NCBI RefSeq assembly: GCF_000765675.1
Contig: NZ_JRPA02000001.1
Coordinates: forward strand, 62,001 to 126,000
Direction: 5' to 3'
Origin: Helicobacter sp. MIT 05-5294
Lineage (GTDB): Bacteria; Campylobacterota; Campylobacteria; Campylobacterales; Helicobacteraceae
Length of the DNA: 64,000 nt
The notes beneath the pieces were generated by a model, which saw only the letters and a list, made by a program, of their open reading frames with translations, ran no database searches and was not told the DNA's origin. Both the position numbers and the translations under genes were made by a program. Shown one piece after another: positions 54,346 through 63,357 of the stretch (the first letter of the stretch is position 1; each line of letters starts with the position of its first letter).

Positions 54346-54843
54346 ATGCAAAAAATAGGACTATTTTATGGTAGTGATGGTGGAAACACTGAAAATGTAG
54401 CAAAAAGAATCGCAAATGCTCTAGGAGATGTGGAAGTTTTTGATGTCGCAAAAGTAGAAAAATCAAAACTCTTAGAATATAAGAATCTAATTCTTGCAAC
54501 CCCAACTTATGGTAGCGGAGATATGCAAGGAGATTGGGAAGAGTTTTTGGATACATTAAAGTCGGAGGATTTTAGTGGCAAAGTCGTAGCGTTCGTAGGT
54601 TTGGGCGACCAAGATACTTATGGAGAGACTTTTTGCGATGGTTTGTTGCCAATCTATGAGGTTGCGCACAAAGAGGGCAGAATCGTAGGATTTACCGCGA
54701 CAGATGGCTATGAATATGAAGAGAGTAAGGCGGTGGTTGAGGGGCAGTTTGTCGGACTAATTCTTGATGAAGACAATCAAGAAGAATTAAGCGAACAAAG
54801 AATCCAAGAATGGACGCAGAATCTTAAAGGGCAGTTTCAGTAG
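54346..54843 (+). CDS. fldA: Flavodoxin
   Basis: Flavodoxin is an FMN electron carrier; in Helicobacter it serves pyruvate:ferredoxin-type oxidoreductase and is essential. The 165-residue protein has the phosphate loop GLFYGSDGGNTENVAKRIA, the first FMN loop ATPTYGSGDMQGDWEEF and the second loop GLGDQDTYGETF, plus the longer loop of the long-chain class (about residues 115-140). AAGGATAAACA precedes the ATG. It stands alone. Confidence 0.95.
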   Translation: MQKIGLFYGSDGGNTENVAKRIANALGDVEVFDVAKVEKSKLLEYKNLILATPTYGSGDMQGDWEEFLDTLKSEDFSGKVVAFVGLGDQDTYGETFCDGLLPIYEVAHKEGRIVGFTATDGYEYEESKAVVEGQFVGLILDEDNQEELSEQRIQEWTQNLKGQFQ

Positions 54844-54930
54844 CGTTGGCTAGGGCTTTTAGGATTCTTGTTTGAAATCTAAGTCTTAAACCTATACTTT
54901 AAAAGATTCTTGCTTTTTATTATGGATTTT

Positions 54931-54985
54931 TGCGGAATCTTATTTAAGAATCTTTATTTGTGATTTTTAAATTTAGGATTCCGCA
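54931..54985. terminator. Inverted repeat between convergent fldA and tyrA
   Basis: TGCGGAATC (54931-54939) and GATTCCGCA (54977-54985) are exact complements 37 bases apart, in the 171-base convergent gap. A bidirectional stop is possible. The gap holds several further GAWTC sites. Confidence 0.25.
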
Positions 54986-55014
54986 GATTGCTTTTAGCTT
55001 AAATCTTGCGGATT

Positions 55015-55842
55015 CTAAAAAATTTCATACAGAGAATTTGCCTTTGCCATCCATTTTTCTAACTCTTCCCAGTGCTCTTCTTGAATCAGCTTTTGGGCAT
55101 AACGAATCTCCTCTTGAAAAAACTCTAGCGATTTTAATAATTCTTGGCGGTTTTGTTTAGAAACATCACACCACATTCTTGAGGAGCTTTTCGCGATTCT
55201 TACCATACTTTTGAATCCTCCACCTGCAAGGGCTAGAATATCGTTTGGATTCTGTTGGGATAACACGGTGTTAGCAAGTGCATAGCTGATAATGTGGGGC
55301 AAATGGCTAATAAACGCCGCGTGATTATCGTGAGATTTGGAATCCATTTTGATAATATTCATCTTGAGTGCGACAAAAATTTCTTTTGCCATGGCAACTT
55401 GCAATTCTCCACTTTTCTCCAAATCTGTCAAAACCAAAATATGATGCGGCAAAAGTTCTTTAAAAGCCGCTTTGGGTCCGAAATTTTCTGTCCCACTCAT
55501 CGGGTGTGCGCAAACAAAGTTTTTGCGAATCTCCTTTGGCACACTCATAGAAATTAAATGTTTGGTGCTTCCTAAATCAATAATCGTGCAATGCGGTGCG
55601 ACACCAACGAGGCTAGGGAGAATCTGCAAAATCGCCTCTACGGGAGTTGCGAGAAATATCACATCGCAAAGCTTGATTTCTTCTAACTCTGCTCCCTCGT
55701 CTATTAACCCAAGTGAAAGGGCTTGTTGGAGATGTAAGGGATTGTTGTCTAACCCTATAATGCGCTTAAACATTCCGATTTCTTTAAGAGCTAACCCTAA
55801 CGAGCCACCAATTAATCCAAGTCCAATAATTCCTGCTTGCAT
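55015..55842 (-). CDS. tyrA: Prephenate dehydrogenase
   Basis: TyrA converts prephenate to 4-hydroxyphenylpyruvate in tyrosine synthesis using NAD. The protein starts with the Rossmann motif GIIGLGLIGGSLGLALK and has the catalytic region HPMSGTENFGPKAAF and SHLPHIISYALAN. No chorismate mutase domain is fused. The ATG at 55842 is preferred to one at 55854 because GGAACGACTT precedes it; length is then 275 residues. Confidence 0.92.
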   Translation of the reverse strand: MQAGIIGLGLIGGSLGLALKEIGMFKRIIGLDNNPLHLQQALSLGLIDEGAELEEIKLCDVIFLATPVEAILQILPSLVGVAPHCTIIDLGSTKHLISMSVPKEIRKNFVCAHPMSGTENFGPKAAFKELLPHHILVLTDLEKSGELQVAMAKEIFVALKMNIIKMDSKSHDNHAAFISHLPHIISYALANTVLSQQNPNDILALAGGGFKSMVRIAKSSSRMWCDVSKQNRQELLKSLEFFQEEIRYAQKLIQEEHWEELEKWMAKANSLYEIF

Positions 55843-55970
55843 AAGTCGTTCCATTTGTAAAATTTTGTAAAATTATATATTTTTTTTGCTTTAGTTGTGT
55901 TATTTAATCTACTAAAGGGTATAATCACAAATTTTTAAGTAATAAAATTAATTTTTAAGGTTTTTTAAAA

Positions 55971-58226
55971 ATGCACTCTTTTTCTAAAGCTTTTTTGTTT
56001 CCTTTAGGTTTATTAGCGTTTGTTCCTAAGATTTTTGCAGCGGATCTCCCGACGATTAAAGAGGTGCGCTATGAGGGTTTAAACTATATTTCTCCCTTGA
56101 TTGCAAATGAAATTTCTAGAATCCCTTTGAATGCGCCCTTAGATATTAACCGCGTAGATACTTCCATTCATAATTTTTATGCACAAGGCTATTTTCAAGA
56201 TATTTGGGTTACAGAAGAAAACGGGATTCTTACCTTTCACTTCGTAGAAAAGCCCGTGATTGCTAGTTTGATTATTAGCGGTTATGGCGCAGGGAAAGAC
56301 CAAGAAGTCTTGGATAAAGAAATCGGGCTAAAAAAGGGTGATGTGTATGATGAGGCAAAAATCGCGAATGTGCGCAAAAAAATCGTTGATTTGCTAGAAG
56401 CGCAAGGCTACTATGATACAATCGTCGAAGTCAAAACAGAAGAAATTTCCCATAATGCACTTAAGGTTACGCTAGAGATTAATAAGGGAGAAGAAATTAT
56501 TATCCAAAAAGCCAACTATTATGGCAGAGAAAACTTAAGAGTTTCGCGCATTGAGGCGGCAACTGCCAACAAAGAAAGAGAGTTTCTTGGCTGGATGTGG
56601 GGGTTTAATAGTGGAAAATTGCGCATCAATGAGATTGAAACTGATGGGCATAGAATCCGTGATTTGTATATGCAAAAAGGCTATTTGGACGCGGAAGTGG
56701 GTGCGCCTTTTTTGAAAACAGATTTTACAACTTACAAGGCAGAACTTGATTTTTATATTGATGAGGGAGAGCTTTATCGGATTTCAGAGATTGAGATTGT
56801 GCTAGAAGAAGATGTGATTGAGATGGAAGAATTATACGATGTGATTAAAGCGAAAAAGGGCAAAAAATTCAACATTGATACGATGCGCAAAGACACAGAG
56901 GCGATTCGTTATAAAGTAGGGGATTTGGGTTATGCTTTCACAAGAGTAACGCCGGATTTAGATAAAGACAAAGAAAATAGCGAAGTAAGAATCGTTTATT
57001 ATGTGCAGCCGGGCAAAAAGGTGCGCGTGAATGATGTGCTGATTTCGGGCAACAATAGAACGCTAGACCGCGTGATTCGTCGTAATGTTTTATTAGCTCC
57101 GGGCGATCAATATGAAATGAGTAAAATCACGCTCTCTAAAAATGCGATTATGAGAACAGGGGGATTTGATAGCGTTGAGATTGAGGAAGAGCGGATTGAT
57201 GAGGAGCGCGTGAATCTTCTTGTGAATGTCAAAGAGGGCAAAACGGGGGAATTTACTTTTGGAATCGGCTATGGAAGCTATGATGGACTAATGGGTAGCG
57301 TTTCTGTTAAAGATAGAAATATTTTTGGCACAGGTTTGACTGCAGGGGTTTATTTGGATAAAAGTGAAGTTTCTGATTCTTATCGTGTGAATCTCTACAA
57401 TCCTGCGGTGTTAGATAGTGATTATTCTCTTGCAACCGAAGTTTATCGGCTAGAATACGATGATTATGATTATACTGAAACAATGACAGGCTTTAATGTC
57501 GTGGGCGGACGCAGAATCTGGAATCAGCTAGATTTGACTTTGGGCTATACCTATCAAGAAACCAAGCTTTCAAACTTTGAAAACTCTTATTTGCGTGATC
57601 ATTATTATAAATATTACAGAGGTGAAAAATACACAAAATCTTCTGCAATTCCCGGTCTTAGCTATGATAGCACAGACGCGTATTTTTTCCCTAAAAGCGG
57701 AATCAAAGCAACAGGTAGCACAGAGGTAGCAGGTTTGGGAGGAGACGCGGAGTTTATCAAATATTATGGTTCGTTTAACTTCTATCAATCCATTGAAGAT
57801 TGGACGGATTTGGATTTAATCTTCCGCTATCGTGCAAGGGCTGGATATGCCCAAGATGAGGGATTTTTGCCCATTAATGAGAAGTTTTATCTAGGGGGTG
57901 TAACAAGCGTGCGGGGATTCCAAAACCGCTCCATCACTCCGCGCGATAAAGATGGGCTAAGAATCGGTGGAAAATCTATGTTTTATAACACTTTTGAGCT
58001 TAGTTATAGTATGTTTGAAACCGTGCAAATGCGCTTCCTTGCATTTTATGACTATGGTATGATTGGAGATAAAAACATTAACGATATTAGGCGTAGCTCT
58101 GTGGGGCTTGGAATCGAATGGATTTCTCCTATTGGCGCAATCACTTTCTTGTTCCCGCGCGCACTTGATGATAAGCCCGGAGATGATACTTCATCGTTTG
58201 AATTTACTATGGGACAAAGATTCTAA
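55971..58226 (+). CDS. bamA: Outer-membrane assembly factor BamA
   Basis: BamA folds and inserts beta-barrel proteins. The 751-residue protein has a signal peptide (cleavage near KIFAADLP, about residue 24), five POTRA-type repeats (about 25-350) and a C-terminal barrel (about 355-751) with the conserved VRGFQNRS loop 6 motif and terminal Phe in FEFTMGQRF. Its stop overlaps the mqnC start by one base (TAATG), the same gene order as in H. pylori. Confidence 0.97.
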   Translation: MHSFSKAFLFPLGLLAFVPKIFAADLPTIKEVRYEGLNYISPLIANEISRIPLNAPLDINRVDTSIHNFYAQGYFQDIWVTEENGILTFHFVEKPVIASLIISGYGAGKDQEVLDKEIGLKKGDVYDEAKIANVRKKIVDLLEAQGYYDTIVEVKTEEISHNALKVTLEINKGEEIIIQKANYYGRENLRVSRIEAATANKEREFLGWMWGFNSGKLRINEIETDGHRIRDLYMQKGYLDAEVGAPFLKTDFTTYKAELDFYIDEGELYRISEIEIVLEEDVIEMEELYDVIKAKKGKKFNIDTMRKDTEAIRYKVGDLGYAFTRVTPDLDKDKENSEVRIVYYVQPGKKVRVNDVLISGNNRTLDRVIRRNVLLAPGDQYEMSKITLSKNAIMRTGGFDSVEIEEERIDEERVNLLVNVKEGKTGEFTFGIGYGSYDGLMGSVSVKDRNIFGTGLTAGVYLDKSEVSDSYRVNLYNPAVLDSDYSLATEVYRLEYDDYDYTETMTGFNVVGGRRIWNQLDLTLGYTYQETKLSNFENSYLRDHYYKYYRGEKYTKSSAIPGLSYDSTDAYFFPKSGIKATGSTEVAGLGGDAEFIKYYGSFNFYQSIEDWTDLDLIFRYRARAGYAQDEGFLPINEKFYLGGVTSVRGFQNRSITPRDKDGLRIGGKSMFYNTFELSYSMFETVQMRFLAFYDYGMIGDKNINDIRRSSVGLGIEWISPIGAITFLFPRALDDKPGDDTSSFEFTMGQRF

Positions 58227-59377
58227 TGACAAAGATTGCCAAAGAATGCGTGGAATCACACGAAAAAGAAGCATTGCAAAGGGCATTTGCTAGAAATTCG
58301 CAAGAGGCAAGGACGATTGTTGATGTTAAATTGCCACGAGTTAGTCGCGAAGAGATTTTGGATTTAATGCAAAACGCCCCGCTTAAAGAATTGGGAGAAC
58401 GCGCGTTTGCGGTAAAGAAGCAGTTGCATTCAGACAATCTTACGACTTTTGTTGTGGATAGAAATATTAATTATACAAATATTTGCTGGGTGGATTGCAA
58501 GTTTTGCGCGTTTAAAAGACGCATTAACGAGAATGAAACTTATATTTTAAGCTTTGAAGAAATTGATAAAAAAATTGAAGAATTACTAGAGATTGGTGGC
58601 ACACAGATTCTTTTTCAAGGCGGTGTGCATCCGAGCTTAAAGATTGAATGGTATGAAGATTTGGTAAAGCATATCGCACAAAAATATCCGCAAATCACTT
58701 TGCATGGATTCTCTGCAATTGAAATTGATTATATCGCTAAGATTTCTAAAATCTCCATTAGTGAAGTTTTAGAGCGTCTGCATAAATGTGGATTGGCTTC
58801 TATTCCCGGTGCGGGAGCGGAGATTCTAAGTGATAAGGTGCGGGATATTATCGCGCCCAAAAAACTAGATAGCGACCAATGGATAGAGGTGCATAAAGAA
58901 GCGCATAAGCTAGGAATCAAAAGCACAGCTACAATGATGTTTGGAAGTGTAGAGAGTGATTTGGATATTGTAGAACATTGGGAGAGAATCCGCGACTTGC
59001 AGGATTTAACCAATGGATTTAGAGCGTTTATTTTGTGGAGTTTTCAACCTGCTTTTACTCCTTTGCAAAAGGAATTCCCAAATCTGCATAAAGCCTCTTC
59101 TAATCGCTATCTAAGGCTTCTTGCGTGTAGTAGAATCTTTTTAGATAATTTCCAAAATATCCAAAGTAGTTGGGTTACGCAAGGGTCTTATATCGGGCAA
59201 CTCGCCTTGCTTTTTGGGGCAAACGACTTAGGAAGCACGATGATGGAAGAAAATGTCGTCGCTGCCGCAGGGGCTAGAAATTCTATGAATCAAGCCGAAA
59301 TGATTTCTTTGATTCGTGATATTGGAGAGATTCCTGCTAAACGCGATACAGCTTATAATATTTTGGAGCAATTTTAG
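58226..59377 (+). CDS. mqnC: Cyclic dehypoxanthinyl futalosine synthase
   Basis: MqnC is a radical SAM enzyme of the futalosine pathway to menaquinone, acting on dehypoxanthinyl futalosine. The 383-residue protein has the cluster motif C-x3-C-x2-C in NICWVDCKFCAFKRR (near residue 85), QILFQGGVHPSLKIEWYEDL, and SIPGAGAEILSDKVRD. These fit MqnC better than the related MqnE. It follows bamA by overlap and precedes the M16-type gene. MqnP, encoded elsewhere in this window, acts in the same pathway. Confidence 0.93.
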   Translation: MTKIAKECVESHEKEALQRAFARNSQEARTIVDVKLPRVSREEILDLMQNAPLKELGERAFAVKKQLHSDNLTTFVVDRNINYTNICWVDCKFCAFKRRINENETYILSFEEIDKKIEELLEIGGTQILFQGGVHPSLKIEWYEDLVKHIAQKYPQITLHGFSAIEIDYIAKISKISISEVLERLHKCGLASIPGAGAEILSDKVRDIIAPKKLDSDQWIEVHKEAHKLGIKSTATMMFGSVESDLDIVEHWERIRDLQDLTNGFRAFILWSFQPAFTPLQKEFPNLHKASSNRYLRLLACSRIFLDNFQNIQSSWVTQGSYIGQLALLFGANDLGSTMMEENVVAAAGARNSMNQAEMISLIRDIGEIPAKRDTAYNILEQF

Positions 59378-59432
59378 CGTGAAAAAGTTTTGGATAATTT
59401 TTTTTGGCTTTTGGATTATGAAAGGAAATTTA

Positions 59433-60677
59433 ATGGCGATTGAAATGAAGAGTTTATCTGTAAAGGGCGTAGAGATTCCTGTGATTTATGAGCAAAACAC
59501 GCAATTACCTTTGTTTTATCTGCAACTTGTCTTTAAAGGCGGGGGTGGTGTGAGTAATGGCAAAAGCTTGGGATTGTCCGATATTACAAGCTCTTTGTTA
59601 AATGAAGGCACAAAAGAATTGGGCGTTACAAGATTCTCTAAAAAGCTAGAAGAAAAAGCTCTCGCACTTAGTGTGGGTAGCGGTTTGGAGACTTTGAGTT
59701 TTACGCTAAGCGGAATGAGTGCGGTGCAAAGAGAGGGAATCTCATTTCTTAAAGAATTGCTAAAAAGCCCAAATTTCACACAAAAAACATTAGAAAAAGT
59801 CAAAGAAAATTCTTTGGTATCCATTTTGGAAAAAGAAAGCGACTATGACTATCAAGCAAGTCGTGCGCTTAAATCCATACTTTTTAAAGGCACTCCTTTA
59901 GAGTTTCCCCTAAGCGGTACACAGGATTCTATTGGCAAGATTACATTAAAAGAAGTAGAAAACTTCTATGGGCAACACATTAATTTAAATTCCTTGATTC
60001 TAGTTGTGGGTGGAGATGTGGAGTTTGCTAGTGTTGCTAAGGAATTAGAAAAAATGTTAGAATCGTTGCCACAAGGTAAAAAGGTCACATTAAAGCCGAT
60101 TGTCGCTAAGGATTCTATGCAGACAAAAGTTATGGCTAAAGATACGCAACAAGCTTATATTTATTTTGGCGCACCTTTGGAGGTTAGGGATTTGCAAAAG
60201 GAATCCGCTTTGATTAAAGTCGCTTCTTTTGTGCTTGGAGGCGGTGGATTTGGAAGTCGTATGCTAGAAGAAGTGCGTGTCAAGCGCGGGTTGGCTTATT
60301 CGGCTGTGATGCGTTTGAGTGCGACACATACGCAATCTTTTGCGCAAGGATATTTGCAAACAAGCTTGGAGAATGAAAAAGAGGCGAAAAGGCTTGTGCA
60401 AGAAGTTGTCAATGAGTTTGTTAAAAATGGAATCACAAACAAAGAATTGCAAGAAGCAAAGCAGTATTTGCTAGGAAGTGAGCCTTTGCGTAATGAGACA
60501 CTTTCGCAGAGATTGGGTGCGGCTTTTAACTGCTATTATAATGGTTTGCCATTGGATTGTAATAAGCAGGTTTTAGATGAGATTTCAAAACTAACCTTGC
60601 AAGAAGTTAATCAATACATTAAAACACATCAAGAGATTCAAAAGCTTAGTTTCGCGATTATTAACGCAGAAAATTAA
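59433..60677 (+). CDS. M16-family protein without the zinc-binding motif
   Basis: The fold is that of the insulinase/processing-peptidase family. The 414 residues keep the second half landmarks (GGGGFGSRMLEEVRVKRGLAYS). The position of the HxxEH zinc motif reads GLSDITSSLLNEGT, with no His or Glu ligand, so the protein should not be a peptidase on its own. It may be a partner subunit, as in mitochondrial processing peptidase alpha. ATG 59433 has AAAGGAAATTTA directly upstream; a GTG at 59379 would add a hydrophobic N-terminus (signal or anchor) and cannot be excluded. Confidence 0.82.
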   Translation: MAIEMKSLSVKGVEIPVIYEQNTQLPLFYLQLVFKGGGGVSNGKSLGLSDITSSLLNEGTKELGVTRFSKKLEEKALALSVGSGLETLSFTLSGMSAVQREGISFLKELLKSPNFTQKTLEKVKENSLVSILEKESDYDYQASRALKSILFKGTPLEFPLSGTQDSIGKITLKEVENFYGQHINLNSLILVVGGDVEFASVAKELEKMLESLPQGKKVTLKPIVAKDSMQTKVMAKDTQQAYIYFGAPLEVRDLQKESALIKVASFVLGGGGFGSRMLEEVRVKRGLAYSAVMRLSATHTQSFAQGYLQTSLENEKEAKRLVQEVVNEFVKNGITNKELQEAKQYLLGSEPLRNETLSQRLGAAFNCYYNGLPLDCNKQVLDEISKLTLQEVNQYIKTHQEIQKLSFAIINAEN

Positions 60678-60689
60678 CTAGAGTTAAGA

Positions 60690-62486
60690 GTGATTCAAGA
60701 TTCCTTTGATAAGCTTGGTAAAACGCCCTTTGAAGCGATTTTGCACCATTTACCAAAGACCTACACAAATGCCTTTATCAGCGAATCTTTGGAAGTGGAC
60801 AAAAATGTTGTGCTAGAAGTAGAAGTGCGCGGATTTAGGAATCTCAAAACGACTGCGTGTGTTTCGTGCTTCGCTCCGAAGTTTCAATGTGAAATTGAAA
60901 TGGTGATTTTCCACCCAAAATCTTACCATAAGACTATTTTTAAATCAGATTCCACACTGATTGTCAGCGGGAAGATTCAAAAGGCGGGAGGAATTTATAG
61001 TTTGTTGCAGCCCAAAGTATTGAAACACACAAATGAAATTGTGTTGGGATTTGGGTTTAAAGGCGCGAAAGAAAAAAGCTTAAGAGACTTTGCGACAAAA
61101 ATTTCTTTGGAATCCTTGCATTCTTTTTATCCCAAAGTGCCTTTGTGGATTTTAGAATCTCTTGTTAGCATTTATCGTCCTAGTGTTGGTTTCGTGCAAA
61201 GCTTTACACAAAATCATGGGTATTTTGGCAAGTTTTTAGAGGCGATTAAGTTTGTTGAAATTTACGAATATATGAGGCTTTTACGCATTAAAAAGCGTTC
61301 TTTCCCAAGCCTCACTCCTCTAAAAGGTGAAATACAATCGTGGGTTGCTTCGCTGCCCTTTAAGCTAACTAAGGGGCAAGAAAAAGCGATTGGTGAGATT
61401 CAAGAATCCCTTGCAAGTAATCAATCTGCAAGACGCGTGATTGTGGGTGATGTGGGCTGTGGGAAAACCATCGTGATTTTGGCTAGTGTGATGATGGCGC
61501 GTCCTTTTAGGAGTATTCTTATGGCACCGACTTCAATCCTAGCAAAACAGCTTTTTAACGAAGCGAAGAAGCTTTTGCCAACGACCCTTAGAATCGCGCT
61601 TTTTACGCAGAGTGAAAAAATCGGTGTGCTAGAGCAAAGCGATTTTGTGATTGGCACCCACGCCTTGCTTTATCAGGATTTGAGTGATTGTGCGCTTGTG
61701 ATGATAGATGAGCAACATCGTTTTGGCACAGCGCAGAGGCATACGCTAGAAAAAATGTTTGAATGCGATTCTAAACGCGCACATATTTTGCAGTTTTCCG
61801 CTACTCCGATTCCGCGCACACAGGCGATGATAGAATCCAACTTCTTGGATTTTAGTTTCATTAGGGATTTGCCTTTTAAAAAAGACATCACGACAAAAAT
61901 AATCTATAAAAGTGATTTTAAGGATTTATTGGAGCATATCAGGGCAGAAATCGCACAACAACACCAAATCGTCCTTGTTTATCCTTTGGTAGAAGAGAGC
62001 GAAAGCTCCAATTACACAGCCCTTAAAGAGGGTGAAGAGTTTTGGCGTAAGAATTTTGAAGGCGTTTTTAGCACACATGGCAAGGATAAAAACAAAGAGC
62101 AGGTTTTGGAAGAGTTTAGGGAAGGGGGCAATATTTTGTTGGCAACCACGGTGATTGAAGTTGGAATCTCTTTGCCGCGCTTAAGCACGATTGTGATTGT
62201 AGGTGCGGAGCGATTGGGATTGGCGACTTTGCACCAACTGCGCGGGAGAGTGAGTCGCAATGGCTTGAAAGGATATTGCTTTTTATTTACCAAGCAGAAG
62301 GCAAGTGAAAGATTGGAGCGGTTTTGCCAAACCCAAAATGGCTTTGAGATTGCGCAAATGGATTTGGAATATCGCAATAGTGGGGATTTGTTGAGTGGAG
62401 AGGTTCAGAGCGGAAAGCAGTTTGTGTGGGTGAATTTAGGAAGCGATGAGAAGATTATCCAACAAGCAAAGGAATCTTTGAATTAA
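60690..62486 (+). CDS. recG: ATP-dependent DNA helicase RecG
   Basis: RecG remodels stalled replication forks and branched DNA. The 598-residue protein has an N-terminal wedge/OB region (about 40-130), Walker A GDVGCGKTIV, MIDEQHRFGTAQR (DEQH box), the SATPIPRT motif, and C-terminal helicase motifs TTVIEVGISLPR and LHQLRGRVSR. It is about 90 residues shorter than E. coli RecG, normal for Helicobacter. Translation starts at GTG 60690, 12 bases after the M16-type gene. Confidence 0.94.
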   Translation: MIQDSFDKLGKTPFEAILHHLPKTYTNAFISESLEVDKNVVLEVEVRGFRNLKTTACVSCFAPKFQCEIEMVIFHPKSYHKTIFKSDSTLIVSGKIQKAGGIYSLLQPKVLKHTNEIVLGFGFKGAKEKSLRDFATKISLESLHSFYPKVPLWILESLVSIYRPSVGFVQSFTQNHGYFGKFLEAIKFVEIYEYMRLLRIKKRSFPSLTPLKGEIQSWVASLPFKLTKGQEKAIGEIQESLASNQSARRVIVGDVGCGKTIVILASVMMARPFRSILMAPTSILAKQLFNEAKKLLPTTLRIALFTQSEKIGVLEQSDFVIGTHALLYQDLSDCALVMIDEQHRFGTAQRHTLEKMFECDSKRAHILQFSATPIPRTQAMIESNFLDFSFIRDLPFKKDITTKIIYKSDFKDLLEHIRAEIAQQHQIVLVYPLVEESESSNYTALKEGEEFWRKNFEGVFSTHGKDKNKEQVLEEFREGGNILLATTVIEVGISLPRLSTIVIVGAERLGLATLHQLRGRVSRNGLKGYCFLFTKQKASERLERFCQTQNGFEIAQMDLEYRNSGDLLSGEVQSGKQFVWVNLGSDEKIIQQAKESLN

Positions 62487-62652
62487 AAGTTTTTGTGTTG
62501 GAATCTTGCAAAATAAAAGAGTTTCAAAAAGAATTGTAGAGATTCCTTATTCTAAGCCCAAAAAATTAAATGTAGAATCCCTTTGTTTTCTTGCAGAGTG
62601 ATAAAGCCAAAATGGGGTTGTGAGAGTGCTCTAAATGCACTAATAATGCTTC
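62487..62652. other. Gene-free stretch after recG
   Basis: These 166 bases show no complete gene. On the minus strand an open run of about 30 codons without a start may be part of the decayed gene next to it. No terminator is obvious. Confidence 0.4.
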
Positions 62653-62943
62653 TTATAACTTAGAATCGTCCAAAGGTTGAATCCCAAAACGACAATTTCC
62701 CTCCAAGCTTTCTTTTTGAAGTAACAAAGGCATATCGTCAATATACGCGACGATTTGATTTCGCACCAATTTATTGCCTTCTTGAATCTTGAAATCTACA
62801 ATTTTCCCCTCACTTCAGAAGAGATGGAAATCTCATCACTTTCAAAGGTCCCCCCATCGCATCGGATTCTATGTTGTTGCCACAAGCCCCCAAAATCAAT
62901 ATGCCCATTAAGCAAATACAGGCGCATTTATTATGGTTTTCAT
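62653..62943 (-). pseudogene. Remnant of an HlyD-family membrane-fusion lipoprotein gene
   Basis: The ATG at 62943 starts MKTIINAPVFA and then meets a stop. Shifting by one base continues LMGILILGACGNN (a lipobox), a second shift gives FESDEISISSEVRGK, a third gives IVDFKIQEGNKLVRNQIVAY and DDMPLLLQKESLE, the lipoyl-like N-terminal part of HlyD/YbhG-type fusion proteins. All three breaks look like single-base losses next to short homopolymers (T, G6, A4). Only about 95 of some 320 codons remain. It marks a lost export system. Confidence 0.75.
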
Positions 62944-62970
62944 TATCCGATTTCCTAAGGAATTTTGCAT

Positions 62971-63357
62971 TTAGGCTTTGATGAATACGAAAGAATCTTT
63001 GGCATTTTGACAATTCGTGTCCATTTTGCAGACTTTGATACCCTTTTGACTGAAGACTTTTGCGGTATTTGCACATGCTTTTTTGACAAGCACCACAGCG
63101 CAATCACTGATGATTTCGCCGAGTATATTGTGTTCTTTGGCGTGTGCGATTCTTTCTTCTTCGCTCATTTCTTCATCTTTGTGGGAGCAACCCTCACTTG
63201 CTTCTTTGTTGGCGCGTGGATTCTCTCGCAATTCGAGCAGGTCAATCTTTTTAAACATTCCCGCACCTTTTTGTTCAAAGATTGCAAAAAAGGGCGTATG
63301 TCCTGTGTTATTAAAGATTCTTAGGCTTTCATCATAAACAGGCACAGCAATTCTCAT
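62971..63357 (-). CDS. NifX/NafY-type (dinitrogenase cofactor-binding fold) protein
   Basis: The 128-residue protein starts MRIAVPVYDESLRIFNNTGH and ends with KKACANTAKVFSQKGIKVCK, the pattern of the NifX/NafY/VnfY fold. In nitrogen fixers such proteins carry the iron-molybdenum cofactor; in non-fixing bacteria, as here, they are small proteins of unknown, perhaps metal-related, role. Four cysteines and a GCSHKDEE loop could bind metal. Its start overlaps the stop of the upstream gene by 4 bases. Confidence 0.8.
   Translation of the reverse strand: MRIAVPVYDESLRIFNNTGHTPFFAIFEQKGAGMFKKIDLLELRENPRANKEASEGCSHKDEEMSEEERIAHAKEHNILGEIISDCAVVLVKKACANTAKVFSQKGIKVCKMDTNCQNAKDSFVFIKA

Noticed and set aside
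62965-63324. Open frame of 119 codons antisense to the NifX-like gene
   Set aside because: It is Phe/Cys-rich, lacks a start signal, and the opposite strand carries a recognisable family.
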